The translations under genes and the position numbers were made by a program. Shown here one piece after another: positions 28,285 to 35,927 of a stretch of 64,000 nucleotides of DNA. The DNA is taken from assembly GCA_017302135.1 (NCBI GenBank), contig JAFLDZ010000002.1, positions 124,001-188,000 of the forward strand. Reading direction: 5' to 3'. The notes beneath the pieces were generated by a model. That model had not been told where the DNA came from, ran no database searches, and worked only from the letters and a program-made list of their open reading frames with translations. The DNA comes from Lysobacterales bacterium. GTDB taxonomy: Bacteria > Pseudomonadota > Gammaproteobacteria > Xanthomonadales > Xanthomonadaceae. Position 1 is the stretch's first letter; each line of letters begins with the position of its first letter.

Positions 28285-28298
28285 ACCTCAAATGAGGT
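28285..28298. promoter_or_regulatory. Palindromic operator candidate of the islet operon
   Basis: ACCTCA-AA-TGAGGT: six-base perfect arms with a two-base centre, 36-49 bases upstream of the ATG of the first islet gene. The size and symmetry are typical of Cro/C1-type operators, and the operon encodes an XRE protein, so autoregulation is likely. Confidence 0.6.
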
Positions 28299-28344
28299 TG
28301 GAAAGCAAGAAGTTGACGCGCTCGTGGTCAATCGGAGAACGATC

Positions 28345-28506
28345 ATGCCGAGAAGATGTAAGCAGATTACAGTCAGAGCATTCGGGTTGCCGTGTCCTGT
28401 CGTCGTAGCTGCAGAGTTGAGGCCTGTAGTGATCCGTCGACTACGTGAGGAAGAGAGGAGAAATCCAAATGTCCTCACGGAGCGAAAAAAAATCTTCGCT
28501 TGCTGA
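28345..28506 (+). CDS. Possible small ORF in the islet leader region
   Basis: A 53-codon frame from ATG 28345 (MPRRCKQITVRAFG) with a GGAG nine bases upstream, divergent from the islet operon. It encodes a basic, Arg-rich peptide (LRPVVIRRLREEERRNPN). It has no recognisable domain and could be a chance frame in a 320-bp stretch that otherwise holds the operator and a terminator. Low confidence. Confidence 0.25.
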   Translation: MPRRCKQITVRAFGLPCPVVVAAELRPVVIRRLREEERRNPNVLTERKKIFAC

Positions 28507-28573
28507 AAAAGGTCTTCAACCGTTCGCTTCGGGACCGATCCGAACCCCGGAAAAAACTGATACCCCAAAAAGC

Positions 28574-28599
28574 AAAAACCCCTGATAAATCAGGGGTTT
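28574..28599 (-). terminator. Intrinsic terminator downstream of the tRNA genes
   Basis: A perfect ten-base stem (28576-28585 with 28590-28599, AAACCCCTGA / TCAGGGGTTT) has a four-base loop. On the minus strand it is followed by five T residues. It lies 11 bases past the 3' end of tRNA-Glu and would end the tRNA-Ala/tRNA-Glu transcript. Because it is on the islet side of the insertion boundary, it was probably brought in by the islet. Confidence 0.85.
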
Positions 28600-28609
28600 A
28601 GCTTTGTTG

Positions 28610-28685
28610 TGGCGTCCCCACGGGGATTCGAACCCCGGTGTCCACCGTGAAAGGGTGGTGTCCTAGGCCTCTAGACGATGGGGAC
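28610..28685 (-). tRNA. tRNA-Glu (anticodon TTC)
   Basis: 76 nt with encoded CCA. The acceptor GTCCCCA pairs with TGGGGAC. The anticodon stem-loop is CACCCTTTCACGGTG with anticodon TTC, and the T arm is CGGGGTTCGAATCCCCG. Its 3' end is the insertion site of the adjacent islet; the gene itself is intact. Confidence 0.97.
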
Positions 28686-28744
28686 GTCGTAGAACTCTGT
28701 AGCCACTTCGGATCCGGCCTAACGATCAGAAGTGTTTCGAACAT

Positions 28745-28820
28745 TGGTGGAGCCAGGCGGGATCGAACCGCCGACCTCCTGCATGCCATGCAGGCGCTCT
28801 CCCAGCTGAGCTATGGCCCC
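28745..28820 (-). tRNA. tRNA-Ala (anticodon GGC)
   Basis: 76 nt with encoded CCA. The acceptor is GGGGCCA/TGGCTCC (one wobble), the D arm GCTCAGCTGGGAGAGC, the anticodon arm CCTGCATGGCATGCAGG (anticodon GGC) and the T arm GGCGGTTCGATCCCGCC. It lies 59 bp upstream of tRNA-Glu and is probably cotranscribed with it. Confidence 0.97.
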
Positions 28821-28899
28821 ATGTGTCTGGAGAGCGCGAAAGTTTAGAGGGCGCCCCGGGGATCGTCAAGCCTCGGCAAACGATTCTCTGCGATTGGAC

Positions 28900-30177
28900 T
28901 CACCACAGCGCATCGCGCAGCTTGTACCAGGCCATCGCAGCGACAAGCAACGGGGTGCGGAACGTGCGGCCGCCGGGGAAGTCGTGATGCGCGATCCGCG
29001 CGAACACGTCGAGGCGTTCGTTCTGGCCGCGGATCGCTTCGGCGATGATGTGGCCGGCGAGATTGGTCGCAGCGACGCCGTGACCGGAAAAGCCCTGCGC
29101 GAAATAAACGTTCGCGCCGATCCGGCCCCAGTGCGGCGCGCGGTTGAAGCTGATGTCGATGGTGCCGCCCCAGACGTGGTCGAAGCCGATATCCGCCAGC
29201 TGTGGGAAGACCTTGCGCATCCGTCGGGTCATCACCCAGCCCAGATTGGGCGGCTGGAAGTTGGAATAACTGGCGCGCCCGCCGAACAGCAGCCGGTGGT
29301 CGCTGCTCAGACGGAAATAGTCCAGCGCCCAGTTGCAGTCCGCCACCGCCATGTCGTTGCGGATCAGCGCCTGCGCGCGCTCCGCACCGAGCGGCGCGGT
29401 CGCCGCGATATAGGTGCCGACCGGCATGATCTTCCGATCCAGCTCCGGTGCGACGCCTTTGACCAGCGCATTGCCGGCGAGAACCGCGAAATCGCAGCGG
29501 ACTGTCCCGTGCGCGGTATGCAGCACGGGTTTCGTGCCGTGGGTCATCCGCAGCACCGGGCTGTGTTCGAAAATCCTCACGCCCGCGGCGAGCGCGGCGC
29601 GACCGAGGCCAAGCGCGTATTTCAGCGGATGCAGATGCCCGGCGTTGGTGTCGTACAGGCCGCCGAGATAGCGCTGCGAATCGAGCTGTGCGCGCAACTG
29701 CTCGCGATCCCACCATTGCATCGGATAGTCGTAGTCGTTTTCGAGTTCGCGCTGCCAGGTCTGCAATTCGACGATCTGCCTCGGTTTGATCGCGACGGTC
29801 GTGTGACCCGTGCGCCAGTCGCAGTCGATGCCGTGACGCTCGCGGCGTTCATGGATCAGGCGCACGCCCTCGCACGACCAGTCGAACAATTTGCGGGCAT
29901 CGTCGCGGCCGACCAGCGCGGCCAACTTGGCCTCGCCGCAGCCGAATCCGGGCAGCACTTGGCCGCCGTTGCGGCCGGATGCGCCCCAGCCGATGCGCTC
30001 GGCTTCGAGCACCACGACCTTGTAACCGGCGTCGGCCAACTCGAGCGCCGTCGACAAGCCCACATAACCCGCGCCGAGAATGCAGACATCGGCGTCGATG
30101 TCGCTTGCCAGGGCAGGTTGCGATGGAAGCGCTCCGGTGCTGGCGGCATACCAACTCGGCGGGTAGGCGGCATTCAT
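28900..30177 (-). CDS. puuB: Gamma-glutamylputrescine oxidase
   Basis: A 425-residue FAD-dependent amine oxidase of the DAO/OrdL family. The N-terminal dinucleotide fold reads CILGAGYVGLSTALELA, followed by the conserved GWGASGRNGGQ. The late segment is FAQGFSGHGVAATNLAG. It oxidises the terminal amine of gamma-glutamylputrescine to the aldehyde with release of NH3 and H2O2. It is the last gene of a leftward operon with puuA and a small unknown gene, and the surrounding genes supply all other pathway steps, which supports the substrate assignment. Confidence 0.9.
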   Translation of the reverse strand: MNAAYPPSWYAASTGALPSQPALASDIDADVCILGAGYVGLSTALELADAGYKVVVLEAERIGWGASGRNGGQVLPGFGCGEAKLAALVGRDDARKLFDWSCEGVRLIHERRERHGIDCDWRTGHTTVAIKPRQIVELQTWQRELENDYDYPMQWWDREQLRAQLDSQRYLGGLYDTNAGHLHPLKYALGLGRAALAAGVRIFEHSPVLRMTHGTKPVLHTAHGTVRCDFAVLAGNALVKGVAPELDRKIMPVGTYIAATAPLGAERAQALIRNDMAVADCNWALDYFRLSSDHRLLFGGRASYSNFQPPNLGWVMTRRMRKVFPQLADIGFDHVWGGTIDISFNRAPHWGRIGANVYFAQGFSGHGVAATNLAGHIIAEAIRGQNERLDVFARIAHHDFPGGRTFRTPLLVAAMAWYKLRDALW

Positions 30178-30201
30178 GCGGGATAGCCTTTTTGCATGGC
30201 A

Positions 30202-30597
30202 TCAGCCCCGCAGCGCATGCGAGTAGGCGAGGTCGATCCAATCGCAGATGCCTTGTTCGAACCCCTTTGCTCCGAACAAGGGAAAGAAATGCCAATCATC
30301 TGCAACGTCGGAAATTGTCGCGCCGGCATCGATCGCTGCAGTCCTGGATTGCGGTGGCAGCCGCAGCGTGAGCCCATGCATTCCTTCGGCAAAAGCGAAT
30401 ATTCGTCCGTTCGCGTAGGCGACGACATATGCGTAAGCATCGGTATCCGGGCAGTAAGTCTCCGCGCCGTCAAGTTCGCGCACGGCCGCACAGAGCGGCA
30501 TCGCGACGTCGGAATGCGCCGACAGACCTTCGAGATACGACAGGATCGCGCGATTGCGATCGTCGTCCAGTGCTGGCGGCAGCGGCACGGTCATCAA
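30202..30597 (-). CDS. Small unknown protein between puuA and puuB
   Basis: A 131-residue soluble protein with no signal peptide, lying 20 bp after puuA and 24 bp before puuB on the same strand, so it is very probably cotranscribed. Features include an acidic N-terminus (LPPALDDDRNRAILSYLEGL), AYVVAYANGRIFAFAEGM and an aromatic C-terminal part (DWHFFPLFGAKGFEQGICDWIDLAYSHAL). I do not recognise the family. A role in polyamine catabolism is suggested only by context. Confidence 0.7.
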   Translation of the reverse strand: MMTVPLPPALDDDRNRAILSYLEGLSAHSDVAMPLCAAVRELDGAETYCPDTDAYAYVVAYANGRIFAFAEGMHGLTLRLPPQSRTAAIDAGATISDVADDWHFFPLFGAKGFEQGICDWIDLAYSHALRG

Positions 30598-30617
30598 AGG
30601 CTTCGCTCAGGCTGCGA

Positions 30618-32000
30618 TCACACCGACCGCAGATACCAGTCGTATTCCAGCGTCGTCACTTCACGGTAGAAGCTGTGCAGCTCCTTGAGCTTCTGCTGGC
30701 CGTAGATGTGCCGGAAGGTTTCGCCGAACTGGGTGGCGATGAAGTCGCTGGCCATGAAATCGCGGATCGAATCGCGCCAGTAGGGCGTGCGGATCTCGGT
30801 CTGTTCGTAGGCGTTGCCGACCACCGGTGCGCCGGGGTCGTAGCCGTTTTCGATGCCGTCGAGCATCCCGGCCAGCACTGCGGCGGTGGCGAGATACACA
30901 TTGGCGTCGGCACCGGCGATACGGTGCTCGATGCGGGTGTTCTTCTCGTCGCTGTGCGGGATGCGCATGGCCACGGTGCGGTTGTTGAACCCCCAGACTT
31001 CGTTGAGCGGCACGAATGCATTCAGTACGAAGCGACGGTAGCTGTTGGCGTTGGGCGCGAACAGCAGCAGGCAGTCCTGAGCGCTGCGCTGCAGGCCGCC
31101 GATGGCGTGACGCAGGGTGTCCGACGGTGCGTCCTGGGTGCAGGCGAAGATGTTGTCGCCGTTCGCGTCGAGCACGCTGGCGTGGATGTGCAGGCCGCTG
31201 CCGGCCTGGTCGACGAGCGGCTTGGCCATGAAACTGGCCTGCAGTCCCTGCTTCTGCGCGATCGCCTTGATCGCGCGCTTCAGGTAGATCGCGTCGTCGC
31301 AGGCGAGCAGGGCATCGTCGCGATGCTTGAGGTTGATCTCGAACTGGCCAGGCGCGTATTCGGCCACGGCGGTGTCGGCAGGAATGCCCTGGGCTTTGCA
31401 GGCGCAGGAGACGGCGTCGATGAAGTCGTGGAAATCGTTGAGGTCTTCGATGTAATAGACCTGCGTGCTCATGTTGCGCGCGCCGGTGTGCGCGTTCACC
31501 GGCGGCTGCGGACGGCCGTGGGCATCGGGTAGGCGGTCGAACAGATAGAACTCCAGTTCCACCGCGACCACCGGCTTCAGGCCGCGCGCGGTGTAGCGGT
31601 CCAGTACGCGCTTCAGCACTTCGCGCGGATTGGCCTCGAAGGTACCGCCGTTGGCGTCTTCCATCGACAGCAGCAGTTGCGCCATCGGTCGCGGCGACCA
31701 CGGCACCGGCCGCAGCGTGCCGGGAACCGGCCGGCAGATCCGGTCTTCGTCGCCGATGTCGTAGCCCAGCCCGGTTTCTTCGACCGTGTTGCCGGTGATA
31801 TCGGTGGCGATCAGCGACATCGGCAGGCAGACCCCGTCGGCGTAGACCTTTTCCAGTGCGCTGCGGGTGACGCGTTTGCCGCGCAGCAGGCCGTTCATAT
31901 CGGGCAGGATCAGATCGACCAGCTCGCAGTCCGGGTTCTGTTGCAGCGCAAGAAGATCTTCGGGATTGAGGCTCGCGGGCATGATGTCGGCGGTCTGCAT
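30618..32000 (-). CDS. puuA: Gamma-glutamylputrescine synthetase (glutamine synthetase family)
   Basis: A 460-residue glutamine synthetase-like ligase joining glutamate to putrescine with ATP, the first step of the gamma-glutamylated pathway. It has the GS beta-grasp N-terminus (LVDLILPDMNGLLRGKRV) and the catalytic barrel motifs (VAVELEFYLFD, HRDDALLACDD). The ammonia/amine region AGSGLHIHASV is also visible, as is the NSYRRFVLNAFVPLNEVWGFNNRT segment. It is divergent from puuD with a 219-bp spacer that must contain both promoters. A second paralogue lies at 33007. Confidence 0.92.
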   Translation of the reverse strand: MQTADIMPASLNPEDLLALQQNPDCELVDLILPDMNGLLRGKRVTRSALEKVYADGVCLPMSLIATDITGNTVEETGLGYDIGDEDRICRPVPGTLRPVPWSPRPMAQLLLSMEDANGGTFEANPREVLKRVLDRYTARGLKPVVAVELEFYLFDRLPDAHGRPQPPVNAHTGARNMSTQVYYIEDLNDFHDFIDAVSCACKAQGIPADTAVAEYAPGQFEINLKHRDDALLACDDAIYLKRAIKAIAQKQGLQASFMAKPLVDQAGSGLHIHASVLDANGDNIFACTQDAPSDTLRHAIGGLQRSAQDCLLLFAPNANSYRRFVLNAFVPLNEVWGFNNRTVAMRIPHSDEKNTRIEHRIAGADANVYLATAAVLAGMLDGIENGYDPGAPVVGNAYEQTEIRTPYWRDSIRDFMASDFIATQFGETFRHIYGQQKLKELHSFYREVTTLEYDWYLRSV

Positions 32001-32219
32001 GGGCTCGACAACAGTGTGACAGTTGCCGATAGGGGCGGGAAGGCGTCAAGAATACTCAACGGACATCTCGCCAGTATGCCCATCGTTTCGGCTGAAATCA
32101 GTGCGGTGGGGCATGGTCGCGCGTTCGAATGGGCATCCTTGTGGCCGAGTGTTGCAGAAATCAAACATGCCGGGTAACGTGCGGTGGACGCCCCCGAGGC
32201 CTCGCGACGAGCGTTTCGC

Positions 32220-33002
32220 ATGTCATCCACATCGGCACGGCTACCGCTGGTTGGTTTGCCCACCGACCGCAAACTCATCGGCCCGCACCCGTTTCTCGCG
32301 GCCGGGGAGAAGTACGTCCGCGCGGTGGTCGATGGCGCCGGGTGCCTGCCGCTGCTGATCCCCGGACTGCAGCCCGCGCTGCCGCTGCGGCCGCTGCTGG
32401 AAGGACTCGACGGCATCCTGTTGACCGGCTCGGTCAGCAATATCGAACCGCATCATTACAGCGATGAACCCAGCAACCCGGGCAATCTCCACGACCCCGC
32501 CCGCGACGAGACCACGCTGGCGCTGATTCCGCTGGCGATCGAACTGGGGCTGCCGATTCTCGCGATCTGCCGCGGATTCCAGGAGGTCAATGTCGCTTTC
32601 GGTGGGCGCCTGCATCAGAAAGTGCATGAAGTGGACGGCTTCATGGACCATCGCGAAGATCTCGACGATCCGCTCGATGTGCAATATGCGCCGACCCATC
32701 CGGTCGCGCTGGCGCCGGGCGGACTGCTTGCGGGCATCGCCGGCACCAATACTGCACAGGTCAATTCGCTGCACGGGCAGGGCATCGCGCAATTGGGCGA
32801 AACCCTGACCGTGGAGGCGACCGCGCCGGACGGTCTGATCGAAGCCTATCGCCGCGACGGTGGCCCGCTTTCCAACAGCACATTCCTGCTGGCGGTGCAG
32901 TGGCATCCGGAGTGGCGCGTCGTCGAGAACCCGTTCTATCACGGCATTTTCCGCGCTTTCGGCGATGCCTGCCGCCAGCACGCGCAACAACGGATACGAT
33001 GA
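32220..33002 (+). CDS. puuD: Gamma-glutamyl-GABA hydrolase
   Basis: A 260-residue class I glutamine amidotransferase-like hydrolase that releases GABA and glutamate from gamma-glutamyl-GABA. The nucleophile is Cys117 in LAICRGFQEVN and the His/Glu pair lies in VQWHPEW. The ATG at 32220 (MSSTSARLPLVG) is preferred over a GTG 36 bases upstream. It ends 4 bp before the second gamma-glutamylpolyamine synthetase gene and leads the long rightward polyamine operon. Confidence 0.93.
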   Translation: MSSTSARLPLVGLPTDRKLIGPHPFLAAGEKYVRAVVDGAGCLPLLIPGLQPALPLRPLLEGLDGILLTGSVSNIEPHHYSDEPSNPGNLHDPARDETTLALIPLAIELGLPILAICRGFQEVNVAFGGRLHQKVHEVDGFMDHREDLDDPLDVQYAPTHPVALAPGGLLAGIAGTNTAQVNSLHGQGIAQLGETLTVEATAPDGLIEAYRRDGGPLSNSTFLLAVQWHPEWRVVENPFYHGIFRAFGDACRQHAQQRIR

Positions 33003-33006
33003 CCGC

Positions 33007-34440
33007 ATGAGCCCGCGCACACCACCCCGCAAGACACCGCCGAAACCCGCGGTCGCCTCCGCCCGCAAAAAGAAACCTGCGCACGCGCAGCAGCCGGGCG
33101 AGCCCGCGCTGCTGCGCTGGCTGAAGGATCGCCGGATCACCGAGGTCGAATGCCTCGTGCCGGACATCACCGGCAACGCGCGCGGCAAGATCATTCCCGC
33201 CGACAAGTTCTCGCACGATTACGGCACGCGGCTGCCGGAAGGCATCTTCGCCACGACCGTCACCGGCGACTATCCCGACGATTATTACGATCTGATTTCG
33301 CCATCCGATGCCGACATGCTGCTGCGTCCGGACCCGGACACGGTGCGGCTGGTGCCCTGGGCCACCGATCCGACCGCGCAGATCATCCACGACTGCTACA
33401 CCAAGACCGGCGAACGCCATGAGTTGGCCCCGCGCAACGTGCTCAAGCGCGTGCTTGATGCCTATGAAGCACTGGGCTTGCGGCCGGTGGTCGCGCCGGA
33501 GGTCGAATTCTTCCTGGTACAGAAAAACACCGATCCGGATTTCCCGCTGCAGCCGCCCGCCGGGCGCTCGGGACGGCCGGAAACCGCACGCCAGTCCTAT
33601 TCGATCGACGCGGTCAACGAGTTCGACCCGATTCTCGACCTGATGTACGACTACAGCGACGCCATGCAGTTGGACGTGGATACGCTGATCCACGAATCCG
33701 GCGCGGCGCAGCTGGAAGTCAATCTCATCCATGCCGACGCCATGTCGCGCGCCGATCAGGTGTTCCTGTTCAAGCGGATGATGCGCGAGGCGGCGATGCG
33801 CCACGGCGTGTACGCGACCTTCCTCGCCAAGCCGATGGAGAACGAGCCGGGCAGCGCGATGCACATCCACCAGAGTCTGGTCGATATCAAAACCGGAAAG
33901 AATGTCTTCGCCGGCAAGCGCGAAGGCGAGCACAGCAAAATCTTCGAGCATTACCTCGGCGGCTTGCAGAAGTACGTGCCGATGGCGATGGCCTTTTTCG
34001 CGCCGAACGTGAATTCCTATCGACGGCTGGCGCTGGGCCAGGTCGCGCCGATCAACGTGCAGTGGGGTTACGACAACCGCACCTGCGGCCTGCGCGTACC
34101 GATGGATACACCGGAGAACACCCGCGTCGAAAGCCGTTTCGCGGGTTCCGACGCCAATCCGTACCTGGCGATGGCCGGCACGCTGGCCTGCGGCCTGTTC
34201 GGCATCCGCGAGAAGCTGCAGCCGACCGCGCCGCTGACCATCAGTGCGCAGGATGTGGGCTTCGAACTGCCGCGTTCCCTGGGCGAGGCGCTGGACCAGC
34301 TGGAAAGCTGCACGATGCTGCACGACCTGATGGGCGCGCGTTTCGTGCGCGCTTACATCTCGGTCAAGCGCAAAGAATACGAAACCTTCTTCCGGGTGAT
34401 CAGTTCGTGGGAACGCGAGTTCCTGCTGCTGAACGTCTGA
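33007..34440 (+). CDS. Second gamma-glutamylpolyamine synthetase (glutamine synthetase family)
   Basis: A 477-residue GlnA-like ligase with a basic Pro/Lys-rich N-terminal extension (about 28 residues) before ALLRWLKDRRITEVECLVPDITG. Catalytic segments include VAPEVEFFLV, ESGAAQLEVNL, GSAMHIHQSL and NVNSYRRLALGQVAPINVQWGYDNRT. It starts 4 bp after puuD in the same operon. It is clearly divergent from the PuuA at 30618, so the pair may divide substrates (putrescine versus a longer polyamine or monoamine), as reported for multiple GlnA-like enzymes elsewhere. The division of labour here is inference. Confidence 0.9.
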   Translation: MSPRTPPRKTPPKPAVASARKKKPAHAQQPGEPALLRWLKDRRITEVECLVPDITGNARGKIIPADKFSHDYGTRLPEGIFATTVTGDYPDDYYDLISPSDADMLLRPDPDTVRLVPWATDPTAQIIHDCYTKTGERHELAPRNVLKRVLDAYEALGLRPVVAPEVEFFLVQKNTDPDFPLQPPAGRSGRPETARQSYSIDAVNEFDPILDLMYDYSDAMQLDVDTLIHESGAAQLEVNLIHADAMSRADQVFLFKRMMREAAMRHGVYATFLAKPMENEPGSAMHIHQSLVDIKTGKNVFAGKREGEHSKIFEHYLGGLQKYVPMAMAFFAPNVNSYRRLALGQVAPINVQWGYDNRTCGLRVPMDTPENTRVESRFAGSDANPYLAMAGTLACGLFGIREKLQPTAPLTISAQDVGFELPRSLGEALDQLESCTMLHDLMGARFVRAYISVKRKEYETFFRVISSWEREFLLLNV

Positions 34441-34479
34441 TCCTTCATCGCACCGTATCGCCATTCCGCCGGAAATCCC

Positions 34480-35838
34480 ATGGATAAAGCCGATCTCGTC
34501 CATCTGCAGCAACTCGATGCCGCACATCATCTGCACCCGTTCAACGACAACGCGGCGCTCGCGAAAAAAGGCACGCGCATCCTGACCCGCGGCGAAGGCG
34601 CCTATGTCTGGGATGCCAACGGCAACAAGCTGCTCGACGCCTTCGCTGGCCTGTGGTGCGTGAATGTCGGCTATGGCCGCAGGGAACTGGGCGAGGCGGC
34701 GTCGCGGCAGATGACGGAGCTGGCCTACTACAACAGCTTCTTCCAGTGCACGGTGGAGCCGACGGTCCTGCTGTCGGCCAAGCTTGCGGAACTCACGCCG
34801 GCCGATCTCAATCACGCCTTCTTCACCAATTCCGGCTCCGAGGCCAACGACACCATCCTGCGTCTCGTCCGCCACTTCTGGGCGGTACAGGACAAACCAC
34901 AGAAGAACATCTTCATCGGTCGCCACAACGGCTACCACGGCACCACGATGGCCGGCGCCAGCCTCGGCGGCATGGCCGGCATGCACAAGCAGGGCGGGCT
35001 GCCGATTCCCGACATCCACCATATCGATCCGCCGTTCTGGTTCGCCGACGGCGGCGATCTGTCGCCCGACGAATACGGTCTGGTTGCCGCGCGACGCCTG
35101 GAACAGAAGATCCTTGAACTCGGGCCGGACCGGGTCGCCGCTTTCATCGGCGAGCCGATCATGGGCGCCATCGGTGTCTACATTCCGCCGGTGACCTACT
35201 GGCCCGAAATCGAACGCATCTGCCGTCGATACGACGTGCTGCTGGTCGCCGACGAAGTGATCTGTGGCTTCGGCCGCACCGGAGAATGGTTCGGCGCGAA
35301 CTATTTCGGTTTCACTCCGGACGTGATGACGCTCGCCAAGGGCATCACCTCCGGCTATATCCCGCTCGGCGCGGCGATGTTCAACGATCGTGTCGCCGGC
35401 GTACTGAAAGAGCAGGGCGGAGAACTTGCGCACGGCTGCACCTATTCCGGGCATCCGGTCTGCACGGCGGTCGCGCTGGAGAACATCCGCATCCTGCAGG
35501 AAGAAGGCATCGTCGACCGTGCACGGACCGGGATCGCGCCGTATCTGGCACAGCGCTGGGCCGAGCTGGGCGAACACCCGCTGGTCGGCGAGGCCCGCAT
35601 CGCCGGCATGGTCGGCGCGCTGGAGCTGGTCCCGGACAAGCGCAAGCGCGCGTTCTTCGAGGAGCGGGGCAGGGTCGGCATGCTGTGCCGGGACATGGCC
35701 CTGAAGAACGGCCTCATCCTGCGCGCGACTTATGATTCAATGCTGTTGTCGCCGCCGCTGATCATCACCCGCGAGCAGGTCGACGAACTGTTCGAGAAAA
35801 CCTGGAAGTCGCTGAACGAAACCGTCGCGGCACTGTAG
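34480..35838 (+). CDS. spuC: Class III aminotransferase (putrescine/GABA:pyruvate type)
   Basis: A 452-residue PLP enzyme. The Schiff-base Lys287 lies in LAKGITSGY and the cofactor-binding Asp258 in LLVADEVICGFGRTG; FFTNSGSEANDT binds the PLP phosphate. The N-terminus (HHLHPFNDNAALAKKGTRIL) is typical of SpuC-type putrescine-pyruvate aminotransferases. It most likely transfers amino groups from putrescine or GABA to pyruvate, giving L-alanine. It is located between the gamma-glutamylpolyamine synthetase and potF in one strand run. The exact donor is not readable from sequence. Confidence 0.88.
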   Translation: MDKADLVHLQQLDAAHHLHPFNDNAALAKKGTRILTRGEGAYVWDANGNKLLDAFAGLWCVNVGYGRRELGEAASRQMTELAYYNSFFQCTVEPTVLLSAKLAELTPADLNHAFFTNSGSEANDTILRLVRHFWAVQDKPQKNIFIGRHNGYHGTTMAGASLGGMAGMHKQGGLPIPDIHHIDPPFWFADGGDLSPDEYGLVAARRLEQKILELGPDRVAAFIGEPIMGAIGVYIPPVTYWPEIERICRRYDVLLVADEVICGFGRTGEWFGANYFGFTPDVMTLAKGITSGYIPLGAAMFNDRVAGVLKEQGGELAHGCTYSGHPVCTAVALENIRILQEEGIVDRARTGIAPYLAQRWAELGEHPLVGEARIAGMVGALELVPDKRKRAFFEERGRVGMLCRDMALKNGLILRATYDSMLLSPPLIITREQVDELFEKTWKSLNETVAAL

Positions 35839-35927
35839 ATGCAGCGACAGGCCGCAGCCGTTAATCTGTCGAGGATGCCACCGTCACGCCACACCATTGA
35901 CGCCCTACCGGGCAAAGGGAAATCACG

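Noticed and set aside
28218..28568. A 116-codon minus-strand frame ahead of the islet operon
   Set aside because: It runs through the ACCTCA-TGAGGT palindrome and overlaps the start of the first islet gene in another frame. The product is low-complexity and unrecognised.
32761..35577. A 938-codon open frame on the minus strand
   Set aside because: It lies opposite the puuD end, the second gamma-glutamylpolyamine synthetase and the aminotransferase, all with clear catalytic motifs. Its His/Arg/Asp-rich composition is typical of GC-rich antisense shadows.
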